Source: Mixophyes australis (lineage: Eukaryota > Chordata > Amphibia > Anura > Limnodynastidae). Taken from it: a stretch of DNA of 64,000 bases. Made by a program: the position numbers and the translations under genes. Under the pieces are notes generated by a model that worked only from the letters and a program-made list of their open reading frames with translations, was not told where the DNA came from and did no database searches. Shown here piece after piece: positions 11,668-21,345 of the stretch. The stretch's first letter is position 1; every line of letters starts with the position of its first letter. The stretch is taken from assembly GCA_036250195.1 (NCBI GenBank), contig JAVHZZ010000011.1:63798101-63862100 (forward strand), read 5' to 3'.

Positions 11668-14600
11668 AGACTTCTCTGGGACCACTCGTTTAGTACTCTG
11701 TGCTGCAGGTACGCTTTGAGAACATTACTCATAAGTTCTGGTAAAAGCGGGTACAAAGTATAAGCATTGCATAAACTTTTTTGTCTCCTGCTATAAACTT
11801 TAATTTGTGGTGGGACCCACTGCTTCCACTGGCCCAAAACAGAAAACTCTTAGATCTGAGGAGATTGGTATAATAGGAGTCTAGCCACCAGACCCTCAGC
11901 CTCCCAACAAAACTTCTCAAATTTCTTACAAGAACAAACAGTATGGGAAAATAACCAAAAACTTGCATTTGAACATTTAGGGCAAGAATCTGACTTCTGG
12001 CTTCATAATTTGAGGCAGACATGTGTAATATATACCCTTCTAAGAAAACATGATTAAATTAACAAGTCATGGGCCGACATGACTAATGTTAGCAACTGAT
12101 CATCTCATTTCAACTCTGTTAACATCTGTTGCTACTTTACAAAGCATTGATTAAATAAGCGAGTGATCATTAACCAATTGCCAGTTAATACTAGAAATAG
12201 GCTCAGACAACAGTTTCCTAATCTGACGATCCTCAACTGAGTCAGTTACTAGTAACAAGAATGGAACAGGGTACTGAGCGAATATGGCATGTCCAAATCA
12301 ACAACAATCTGAATAGAATCCACGTATGGAACAAATAGCTACAACATAACCCAAACTTAAGGAAAGCATTTGGGGCTATATCCTGCAATGCTTTTATCAA
12401 TGTCCTACCCAGATCTGAACTACTAGAAAAGTCTGAAAATGTGCCAAGTAGGAATTACCCTACAGGGTACAAATTGGTATCATTAGAAAGTTAACAAAAC
12501 TACTTGCAAAATATCTTTAAACGGTAAACTTTGTAGAAAAGGAGCAACCTAATAAAAGAAAAAATTACCTTGTGCAGTACTAACCCCTGACTGCTGCTTT
12601 CTACACCACAGCAGTTTTCTGATGGCCAAGAAAAAACCCCCATAGTGACAGACAGCAGGTAGGCCCCCAAGAAAGACTACTAATTTGGAAATGTAAGCCA
12701 TCTGTGGTTAGCTGCAAAGCTTGGGTGAACCCTGCACATAAAAGGGAAGTATATTGGAAATTACGTCTTAATAAATTGTGACCGATCGTCATGTCCCATA
12801 AATCCTATGTATTAAAATTTCCCCCCTCCAATGGAGCCTATGCTTCTCTGCTACATAGACGATCAACTGAAAACACGAGGGGTTGATCACAGTTTATACA
12901 AAGAGCAGAAACCTGGCCAAAGGTATACATTGGCTCCAGTACAGCCCTCAGCAAGAGCACTGCACCAGCCAGATACAGGATACATACAGGAACACCATCT
13001 TTAAAGCCCCCAACTTTAGCACTTCAATATTAATGGACATGCGGATCGGGATAGCAAAATGCTCAATAGCCGAAGCAAAGAGGGATGAATAGAGAAGACA
13101 CCCCTGCAGCATTCCTTCTGGAGTTGAAGGGAAAAGGCGCACGTCTTCTTTTTGGAGGAGTTGAATGAGTGTGGAAAGTAAAACACACACCTTGTGGTGC
13201 GCTCTTAGCGGCCATTTAGGTTCACCCCTGTAAAACCAAGGTGTTTTGCACAGCGCATCCAGCTCCTTTCATATATGAGGTGCAATATCTTCACTATAAT
13301 GTATGCTATATATACCAATGTTGCCTGTGCAGTGAAACAAATACAATATAAACAGGTCCTGCACCAGATTTAGTTTAAGGGTATGTTCAGACAGGAATTT
13401 TTTATATTTTTATTTTGAAGAGTATCAAAAGTACTCCGAATTATTGTATATTAGTTTCATACGCTCAGTCTTTTCAGATAAGATGCTGCCATAATTGCTT
13501 TTTTAAAAGTCAGTGGTAAAATCTTCTATGAAAGAGTAGATTTCATATGCGGGACACATAGACAAAAGTTTTAAAGAAAGGTTATGAGGGACAATCAAAC
13601 AGTTATTCTTGTACATAGATGTATGCTATGCAAATGGTAGCACTACATGTTTGCTTTGGGGAGATCGTCAAAAGTTATAGCTGAAAATACCTCAAGCAGT
13701 AGATTTAAATACCATATGAGCGATGTTATAATGACTTAGAACTCAAACAAGATATGGAAACATTGCTTTATAAGTGTTTTAAACTGTTAGGTACTGTGGA
13801 GAAACATACCTATGAAGAACTCACTAGCAGAGAACCAAAGGACAGTAAGCCTCTGGGATAAAGTAAGAAGCCACGCAGCCGGAACATTACATCATTAAAT
13901 AGACATATGACCTCCATTTTAAGGTGTTATTTACATTGAAAAATAAAACAAACTTTGCAACATAATTTTATATTTTTTTTAGAAAGTTAGTGTTCACCTC
14001 CATCCATAAAGCAGAGTAGACAAACCAGTCTGGCAGTGAAGAAATTTGGTGCAATACAAAAAAATACAAAAAAAAATAAAAAATAAATGTCAAAAATATG
14101 GGGACGGGAACGTGACTTGGATGAGCGCATAGTAAGTCACACTGACTCTCCTGCTCAAATTCAGTCTTGCCTATCCTTTAGGTCCAGCGAACGGCACAAC
14201 CCAGCTACAAAGTGAACACTTGGGTTCTACATAACTCTTTGCTCATTCGGAGTGTCTCTCCCCTGTACCCTAGCCACTACTTGATTGGGCGCTGGTCTGA
14301 ACAGATAGGCTGCTCACAGACATCCAGACCTGTGCTTCTTGCTGTGGGGCCTGTAGACGTGCAGGCGATCAACTCAATCACTGTCTGTCCTGAGGATGAA
14401 GATAACAGTGGCTACTGGGCGGTGAAAAAAGTTTTCCTGTCACTGGAGCAGTCATTACACATTGCCGCCCCCAGTGGTCCGTGCAGGACAAACACGAAGC
14501 ACAGTAGTGGACTCGCAATTAACTGACCCAGATCTGGGGTTGAAAGAAATCCCAGCAATTACCTGCTTATATATCAATGCATGACACAGTCACAACCCTG

Positions 14601-14780
14601 TGGTTGTTAGGTTGCAGTACAAGTATTTTACAGTCATTAGTTGGTATCACACAGTGACATAAAACCCAAGCTTGTACTCTAGTACTGCACCTGGAGGATA
14701 ATTCTGTGTTGATAACTTGCACACTTGGGATTCTCATACCCTGTATCCCTTATTACGCTGTACATTATATACTCGATACA
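11668..14780 (-). other. EPN1: EPN1 intron sequence between hAT and L1 insertions
   Basis: Mostly unassigned intronic DNA. A minus-strand relic resembling the C-terminal end of an L1 ORF2 may lie at about 11690-12030 (listed separately). The stretch 14,100-14,530 is more GC-rich and holds a 104-codon open frame, but it matches nothing I know and lacks splice context. I see no host exon. Confidence 0.5.
11690..12030 (-). pseudogene. Possible L1 ORF2 C-terminal relic
   Basis: One minus-strand frame contains CPKCSN, then aromatic and Cys residues spaced like the L1 C-terminal segment (C-x2-C...H...C), then a stretch resembling the helical tail of Tx1-type L1 ORF2 (HHKLKFIAGDKK in a neighbouring frame). 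Frames shift at least once. The similarity is weak and could be chance; a translated search against L1-Tx1 consensus sequences would settle it. Confidence 0.28.
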
Positions 14781-14794
14781 AGATAACTGCTTCC

Positions 14795-16527
14795 GTCTCA
14801 GCTCTATATCTCCTGGATTGGTCGTATTAACGCCGTCAAAATGAATATCCTCCCAAGACTGCTGTATTTTTTTCAGACTCTGCCCATTCGCATCCCTCCA
14901 CATGTTTTTAAATTTCTACAATTCCACGTTTCTAGATTTGTTTGGTCGGGTAGACGTCCCCGAGTCCGACTCAAGGTACTACAGAGGTCCCCGCGGGGAG
15001 GAGGTTTGGGGATCCCTGATTTCCGAAGATATTATCTTTCTGCCCAGCTTGCTCAGTGCGTTTTGTGGTCTGGTCCGACGAAAGCCAGAGTCTGGTCCAA
15101 AATTGAGGCTGAAGGTCTGGGATTGCTCTCTGTATCATCGCTCCTATGGCTCCCAAGATCACGTCGCTCTAAACGACTGTTACTTCATCCAGTAGTTGCT
15201 CACTCTTTATCCATTTGGGACTCGTCATCCCAGAAATTTGCCTTGTCTCCCCATCCCTCTCCGGTTATACCGCTATTTAACTCTCCAGAATTTCCTCCAG
15301 GTCTCCATCATAGCGCATTCCAGCCATGGTACTCGCGGGGAGTCACTTACCTTAATCATTTATCCACATCGGCTACTTTTCCACAGTTTTCTGAAATTCA
15401 ATCACACATTCAAGTCCCCTCAAAACACTTTTATCAGTTTTTGCAACTCCGCCACTTTCACAGTGTCGTTAAAGATCGTCTCCTATCCCGACCCCTCTCC
15501 ACATTTGAAGCCCTTAGTCTACGCCAATCTTCAACCAAAGGACTAATTTCAACATTGTACTATGAACTTGCCTCTCCCTCTTCAGCCTCTAGAGCTTCTC
15601 ATGAACTGGCCTGGGAGCGGGACCTTGGTGAGGAGCTCTCGGAGGAGGAATGGTCTGACATCTACGAAAACGCCGCTTCTAGTTCCATCTGTGTTAGAAT
15701 CAAGGAGAACGTCTATAAAGTGCTATACCGATGGTACTATGTGCCTTCGCGTCTATCTAGAATTCTCCAAGACTCATCTGATCGGTGCTGGCGAGGGTGC
15801 TCCCAGGAAGGCACATTCCTCCACATATGGTGGTCGTGTCCAAAATTATCAGGCTTCTGGGCTGAGATCAGAGGCCTGATTAGTGCAATCCTTCAGGTGG
15901 ACATTCCCCCTGATCCTAAATTCTTTCTACTCCCTTTGGGGGCTCCCTCAGCATCCCGACACCAAAACAAACTGATTAGGCATATTGTGTCGGCAGCTAC
16001 TTGCCAAATAGCGGCAGACTGGCGTATGCTAGCCCCTCCCTCCATGCAATCCATAATCAATAGAGTCTGGCAGACTCATCGGATGGAGTATATGACCAGC
16101 ATTATTCGGAACACTTCGAGGGCTTTCACCAAGGTTTGGGACCCATGGCTAGCCTTCTTTCAGGCCTGCCCACCTTTCACATAATCCAGTTCCAATACCT
16201 TTCCTTTCTTGGACTTCTCTTTTCTTACAGTGGATCTAGTCACCTCTTACCTCTCCCCTCTTTCTCCTTTTTCCCTCTTTCCTCACTTTCTCTATTCCCT
16301 CTTTTTCTTTCTCTTTTAAAAACCTGAGGTCATTTCCGGCTTCTACATTCAAAAGTCCGTTTGACTGAGTGTTTTGCTACTTCTGTACTGAGCAATGTTT
16401 TGATCACTTTTTGTCTAATTGGTTTGTTTGGTTTTTTTTTTCTTCTCAATTGTACTCTTGTTGTCAAACGTCTGTTATTTTGATACTGACCTTTTACAAA
16501 ATAAAACTTTTAAAAAAAAAAAAAAAA
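14795..16527 (+). mobile_element. Recent 5'-truncated L1 (Tx1-like) retrotransposon insertion
   Basis: This is a LINE-1 copy of about 1.73 kb made by target-primed reverse transcription. It is flanked by a perfect duplication AGATAACTGCTTCC (14781-14794 and 16528-16541; one further A may belong). It is cut off at its 5' end inside ORF2, carries the 3' UTR with a pyrimidine-rich stretch and an AATAAA signal near 16499, and ends in a poly(A) tail directly before the duplication. The intact duplication, tail and open frame all indicate a young insertion. It lies in the 12-kb EPN1 intron, antisense to EPN1. Confidence 0.95.
14796..16184 (+). CDS. L1 ORF2 C-terminal part (5'-truncated, frame intact)
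   Basis: An uninterrupted frame of 462 codons starts at the truncation point and ends in TAA. It begins WIGRINAVKMNILPRLLYFF, the well-known L1 block just after the reverse transcriptase palm and thumb. It continues through SGRRPRVRLKVLQ and GGLGIPDFRRYYLSAQLAQC to the Cys/His segment CWRGCSQEGTFLHIWWSCP near its C-terminus. The endonuclease and the YADD catalytic box are absent because of the truncation, so this fragment cannot act as a reverse transcriptase. The lack of any stop or frameshift shows little decay since insertion. There is no reason to think it is translated; the first ATG (14841) is internal to the original protein. Confidence 0.9.
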   Translation, partial: SQLYISWIGRINAVKMNILPRLLYFFQTLPIRIPPHVFKFLQFHVSRFVWSGRRPRVRLKVLQRSPRGGGLGIPDFRRYYLSAQLAQCVLWSGPTKARVWSKIEAEGLGLLSVSSLLWLPRSRRSKRLLLHPVVAHSLSIWDSSSQKFALSPHPSPVIPLFNSPEFPPGLHHSAFQPWYSRGVTYLNHLSTSATFPQFSEIQSHIQVPSKHFYQFLQLRHFHSVVKDRLLSRPLSTFEALSLRQSSTKGLISTLYYELASPSSASRASHELAWERDLGEELSEEEWSDIYENAASSSICVRIKENVYKVLYRWYYVPSRLSRILQDSSDRCWRGCSQEGTFLHIWWSCPKLSGFWAEIRGLISAILQVDIPPDPKFFLLPLGAPSASRHQNKLIRHIVSAATCQIAADWRMLAPPSMQSIINRVWQTHRMEYMTSIIRNTSRAFTKVWDPWLAFFQACPPFT

Positions 16528-16689
16528 AGATAACTGCTTCCAGCCAGTTATACAGTATTTTAAGTGATGGAAAAAGCACTTAAACCTTTTTTATACATTG
16601 AAGTTCTGGGTCTGTACAGCAATCCTAAATAGGGGGGAAAAAAAAAAAAAAAAAAAAAAAGAACCAAGCAGTGGCTGCCACACACAGTT

Positions 16690-17270
16690 TGAGCAGTTCT
16701 TGTGCTCCTTCATGATGACCAATGCAGGAGATAGATGTCTTAAGTTAGTTTTGGATGGATTGGAGCCGTTTACTCATCTACAGATGCTATCCACTCTGCT
16801 CAATGAGGCAGTAGCTGTGTCCTTGAATAACAAGGCCTTTTATTTTATAGAGTGGTGCTTTTTCTGGGAGGTTAAGCAAAGATTTGGTATGGGCCCCAAA
16901 TTTATAGAATGGGTGCAGTTGTTTTATTCTGCTTCAGCTGCCATAGTATGTGTACATGGGTATGTATCTGGCTCTTCGGATCTGCGTAGAGGTACTAGAC
17001 ATCATGGGGTACTTGACCTGACTGTTGGGGATACGGTTGATAAAACAGCATTGTATGCTGATGACATGCTTCTTTTTCCTGAAAGACGCAAAGAACTTCC
17101 TCAGCAATTTACTACATCTTGATAGCTATGGTGAGTTCTCAAGAGTTAGGATTGATTCAAATTCAGCATATAGCTTATCTATTGCGAGCTACCAGGAGCA
17201 AAGTGGCTCAAAACACCCTGCAGTGGGGGAGTTTAATAATTGGGAATATGGATAAAAAAATAACATGCAA
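16690..17270 (+). pseudogene. Older L1 reverse-transcriptase fragment
   Basis: Translated segments match the L1 RT palm: IEWCFFWEVKQRFGMGPKFIEW, a VCVHGYVSGS stretch, LRRGTRH where the family has LRRGTRQGCPLSP, and LTVGDTVDKTALYADDMLLF containing the YADD box (about 17054-17065). The conserved QGCPLSPLLF segment has been lost by an internal deletion. Downstream, a fragment resembling the next L1 block appears after a frameshift. This copy is much more decayed than the L1 immediately to its left and has no visible tail or target duplication. Weaker L1-like signal may continue to about 18,300. Confidence 0.82.
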
Positions 17271-17743
17271 GATTATGTTCCTCCTAACATAGAACTGGTG
17301 ATTAGTTAACTCCCTGAAAAGGGAGCCCTCCAGGTGATTCACTGCGTAGCTTTCTTCATGCGCAGATGGGATACTCACACTCTCTCCTTCAAATTCTTTT
17401 AGGTGTTAGGGTCACGAGGGGAACCGTACAGATTCTTAGACAATATATTTATGGAACATGATATATTGGACGTTGGAGAGTAAAGGTATTACTTCAGGTA
17501 ACTTTAGGGAGCTGTGTAAGTTAGGAAAGGTTAATGTCTGATCATCTCAATTGGTCGCCTATATATGAATAATTGCCTTAAATAAGGTTACCAACTACAA
17601 GAGTAATTTGCATGTTTTACAGTTATTTGCAAATAAAAAATTATTCTTGCAACCCATTAAAATGGCCGCAACACCTCATCCAGTCCTGCTCCAATTAAGA
17701 TACTTCAATGCGTAAGTGTCAAGAAAATATATATATTATATAT

Positions 17744-17780
<37 letters not shown>

Positions 17781-19149
17781 GCACATATTCTCCCTTAACC
17801 CTGATCTAGATAATCTGGAGCTAAGTGGGAACCTTAAATTTACTGTGGGTGTGTCCTGGGCTACAATTATTCTGGGCTGCCACATTAGAAGGTATACAGA
17901 ATACCAGGGTGGATATCCCTCACCTATATGCCGAAATGGGTGTCTGGGATTTCATTACTTCGCTTACTAAGCAAATTCTAATCTCAATGTGTTCAATCTC
18001 GTTGTTTCAGCCAAGGATATTACTGTCAGAACCTGGATGGTTAGCAAAAACTCAAACTTCACAAATGGATTGCGCTAGTAAACGATATTGTAGCGCAGGA
18101 AAGATACATCTGTAGTTCCAGGAATGCCATGCAGAAGTACTATAAGATCTGGTCTAGAAGCACCAATTCTAGGTATGCTGTGCAGTCCTTGGAGGATGAT
18201 CAGGATTTGATTACTCCTGCAGAGTGCCCAGCCCTGTGTACTAGATCTCATATCCTTGCCTTGTACTGGATTATAATTCTGGCAGTCCTTGAGATCATTA
18301 AGGTCTAATATCCCAGTTACACCAACCTGTATATTCTTGCCACTGTATTAAACATGGGTATCCTTGTTTTCGTCGCTCCTCACATCGATAGTCAACTTCT
18401 GTCTCTGTAACCACCTATATGAGCATTCAGTATATTAAGTGCCATCTGCTTTCTAGTACTTAATAAATGACATTTATGAACCATTAAGTATGCTTTTCTG
18501 ATAGTTGTCCCTGCTATAGTATACGTTTATTATGTAATTATTTTCTAATTACCGTGGGCTCTTTGTAGTTTAGTTGTAGTATTATTGTAGGTTTGAATGA
18601 CCACTGTTTTGTTATATGGTGAATGTAATTGCAAAATATTACTAAAAACACTTAATTTAAAAAGAACAGTGAAAATAACATTTATCATAGAGTTAAATAA
18701 AAAACGCTGGTAACTTAAGGATAAGACGCTACATTTTGGTTTCTCTAATTTATACCCGCATGGGACCAACCATGCACGTATATCCTAGGTCCTATAGTTG
18801 CAGTAAAAATTAGCTGTAAAAACACATTTCAAAACACAAAAAATGCAACAAAAAAAACCAAAACAAAAAACACATGGGCATACAAACATCATTAAGAACA
18901 CTCTCTACAACATTTTAAGAAGATCCTGGGTATAGAAGTGCAATTACAGAGAAAGATACCCGCACATGTAATGTAACCCTTCTATTTTTATTTAGCAGGA
19001 ATGCTCACTGGCTTGTTTAAATACTTGATGAATATAAATCCAATCTGCTGTGCCCTCAAGTTCCTAGACACCAGTCATAGAAATTGTACATGTCATACAT
19101 AACCTGAGACTAAATCAATAATGTAAAGCATAAATTTCCAAATACGTAC
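17271..19149 (-). other. EPN1: EPN1 intron sequence with possible L1 remains
   Basis: No exon is seen. Short stretches at about 17,400-17,450 and 17,820-18,000 faintly resemble later L1 ORF2 blocks and may belong to the fragment on the left. A (TA)n tract lies at 17728-17780. Confidence 0.4.
17728..17780. repeat. (TA)n microsatellite
   Basis: A nearly pure TA repeat, interrupted by TATTATA and TAGATA units. Confidence 0.9.
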
Positions 19150-19399
19150 ATGTTGAGGTTTGCGCTAGCTTCTCCTTAGTCTTTAGGGCATGTGCTCTTT
19201 CTTCCTTAAGCCTTTCATCATCCTTCAGTAGAGAAACTAACTGTTTAGCCTTTTCGCGGACATTAACACCTTGATCTTTCCCATCTCTGTCCACATACTG
19301 GAAATCTTTCAATGTCTGAATAGCATATATGTTTTCTTTACACTGTTGTGCTACCCGCTCTGAGCCAGTCTTTATTAAGTACTCCATAAGAGTCATAGC
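19150..19399 (-). CDS. EPN1: Epsin 1, coding exon 2 (second half of ENTH domain)
   Basis: The exon begins AMTLMEYLIKTGSERVAQQC after the acceptor TTCCTTCGTAG and continues through TLKDFQYVDRDGKDQGVNVREKAKQL to LKTKEKLAQTST. It completes the ENTH superhelix (helices 5-8), the domain that docks epsin on PtdIns(4,5)P2 at the plasma membrane. Human epsin 1 shares AMTLMEYLIKTGSERV, whereas EPN2 has ALTLLDYLIKTGSERV, which fixes the paralogue. The exon is 250 nt, entering in phase 0 and leaving after one base of the next codon (donor T|GTACGT). That split codon is completed by the CA at the start of the UIM1 exon, giving serine. The AMTLMEY start has no ATG problem, as it joins directly to the preceding lysine codon. 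Confidence 0.96.
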
Positions 19400-21052
19400 C
19401 TACGAAGGAACAGAAGTAAATTAAAAATGGAATCAAATCTAGAAAATTAAACTATAGTCAATTATGGACGTCCTTGCTGGTGTTAAAAACAGCAAATATC
19501 AGCAACCTAAGTAAGTGTGGAGGGAAGTATTTTTTTTTTTGTTTTTTTAAGAAACCAAAATGTTAATCAGTTAAGTGTTTTCTGCTAAGAGAATACACAT
19601 CTATAACTAAAAAGTGGTGTTGTCACACAGATTACTGGCTATAGAAACAAGTGTGAAGTATAAAGACTAAGGGCTAGATTTACTAAGCTGCGGGTTTGAA
19701 AAAGTGGGAATGTTGCCTATAGCAACCAATCAGATTCTAGCTTTCATTTATTTAGTACCTTCTACAAAATGACAGCTAGAATCTGATTGGTTGCTATAGG
19801 CAACATCCCCACTTTTTCAAACCCGCAGCTTAGTAAATCTAGCCTTAAGGGTGGTGCTAGATTGGTGCTTACAAATAATGTTTTACAGCAAGAAGAGTAC
19901 TAGCATTCAAAGCTCTCAATTTGCTCTGACACACTGATGAGAACACTGCATAAGCAAGTCTGTCTAGCTTTTAGTAACGGTCTGCTTGTTTAGTTAAAAA
20001 GGCGGTTCCCTCTTAACCTGACAACCAGTTGCAGAGGAGTTAAAGTAATACATTAAGCTCATTGTAACATGTCAAAGATTGTGTATTAATGTCAAACTGT
20101 GGCTTCACTTCTCTTTAAGACATCAGTGTATGGACCGGCATCTTTATTGGACTAGGTAACTGTATTCAGTAAATTGCAAATAATTCACCATACAAATCTA
20201 ATCTGTCTACACAGGTATTGGGCTTTATTAAGCTAAAAAAAGGAAGAGGTTCATTTTATATCTTGACTATCAGATTCTTGTGTTCAGTAACCATTATTTA
20301 AGGATGGTGTCCGAAGGGCACTTTAGATGTGTAAAAACTAGTTTTTTCCCAGTGATTTAAAGTAAATAACGAGTGATTGTGTGAATACTAGAATACAGTT
20401 AGGATAGGAAGTTGTTAGGCATAGATCCCAGGTGTATTGACATTATTACTGGCTGCTGTTATACATTGTATAATTCCTTGTCCAGGCTTGCCTTCTGATT
20501 GGGTCTGATTCATTATTTATGTTCAGCAGTAAAGCACTTGCTGTATTTCACAAACAACAACAGATATACCACATTCATAAAAGTTGCATCTACATTTAAA
20601 AAATGTTGACATAGTTTTACACCTAACTATACTTTGACATAGAACAAGTGAAAAATAAGACAGCAAAAGGCAACTGTAACCAAAGTCTAGAATTTATATG
20701 TAACTGTGTTGGCCAAGAATCTATCACCTAACAAGAAGCATTGTGGTAAAGCTACTATAACAACAACATAAGGGAACACCTTTTTATTTCTTCTTCTTAA
20801 TACAGTCATTTCCTTACACCGCTACATTTGTGTTTTTGGTTCCCGAGCTGAATACAGATAACAAGAGTCAATATAACCACATCATCTTTATGTGGTATGG
20901 ACTGTATAGCAGCATTTCTAGAAATCAGAACATTATGGCTGCAGCATAGTTTTACTACAGTCACAACAATACCTGGCAGCTTAACTGTATTGTACATTGG
21001 AAAAATGGTGCTTGTTGTCCAAGATTTTAGTATTAAGTGTATATAACCTTAC
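19400..21052 (-). other. EPN1: EPN1 intron between the two ENTH exons
   Basis: This intron of about 1.65 kb contains the palindromic MITE at 19672-19844 and otherwise nothing I recognise. Confidence 0.7.
19672..19844. mobile_element. Palindromic MITE (foldback element)
   Basis: The element is about 173 bp and reads almost the same on both strands: the arm GGCTAGATTTACTAAGCTGC... continues for about 75 bases (through TGCCTATAGCAACCAATCAG) and returns inverted with only one or two mismatches, around a short non-palindromic centre (TTTATTTAGTAC...). It has no coding capacity. It is a typical high-copy foldback MITE of amphibian genomes. The target duplication is ambiguous (CTAAG on the left, TTAAG on the right), so I do not assign a superfamily. 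Transcribed with the EPN1 intron it would form a long hairpin. Confidence 0.9.
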
Positions 21053-21280
21053 TTTATAGACATGTCTCCAGTTCTTCCCATGGTCATTAAGCCGCTTCCA
21101 TATCATGCTCATTATTTCAGAAAACGCCACCACATTGTAGGTGAGATCTGCAATTTCTGACATGAGAGAGCTAGATGGGCCCCAAGGATCATTTGACGTA
21201 GCCTCTCTCACTTTGATTTCAGCTTCAGAGTAGTTGTGTACTATGTTTTTCATCTGACGGCGCAGCGAGGAGGTAGACAT
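21053..21280 (-). CDS. EPN1: Epsin 1, first coding exon (start codon, first half of ENTH domain)
   Basis: The exon encodes residues 1-76, starting MSTSSLRRQMKNIVHNYSEA and ending WRHVYK at AAA|GTAAGG. Epsin 1 is an endocytic adaptor that bends membrane and links PtdIns(4,5)P2, ubiquitinated cargo, AP-2 and clathrin. Helix 0 residues L6 and M10, which insert in the bilayer, and the known lipid-headgroup contacts R7, R8, K11, R25, N30, R63, K69, H73 and K76 are all present. The start MSTSS with LMSEIAD is the epsin 1 form; EPN2 starts MTTSS. The ATG at 21280-21278 is chosen by homology; an upstream in-frame extension (MPRIVKLTN) is only 5' UTR read-through. This exon and the next make the whole ENTH domain. 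Confidence 0.97.
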
Positions 21281-21345
21281 GTTGGTCAATTTTACGATAC
21301 GTGGCAAAAAAAAAATAAAAAAAAATTAAAACTACTATTTATAGT
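21281..21345 (-). other. EPN1: EPN1 5' UTR part of the first coding exon
   Basis: The likely acceptor is TTTTCTTGCAG|ACTATAAATAG, giving 65 nt of untranslated leader before the ATG. The long T-rich tract just upstream of the ATG (about 21307-21330) is not followed by any AG before the start codon, so it cannot itself be the polypyrimidine tract of a closer acceptor and is expected to be part of the mRNA. The start boundary is inferred from the sequence only. Confidence 0.55.

Noticed and set aside
14212..14526. A 104-codon open frame in a GC-richer part of the intron
   Set aside because: It has no known motif, no splice-site support on the plus strand and lies antisense inside EPN1.
21281..21307. 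N-terminal extension of epsin (nine residues before MSTSS)
   Set aside because: The epsin family starts at MSTSS; the upstream ATG is in the inferred 5' UTR and the extension is not conserved.
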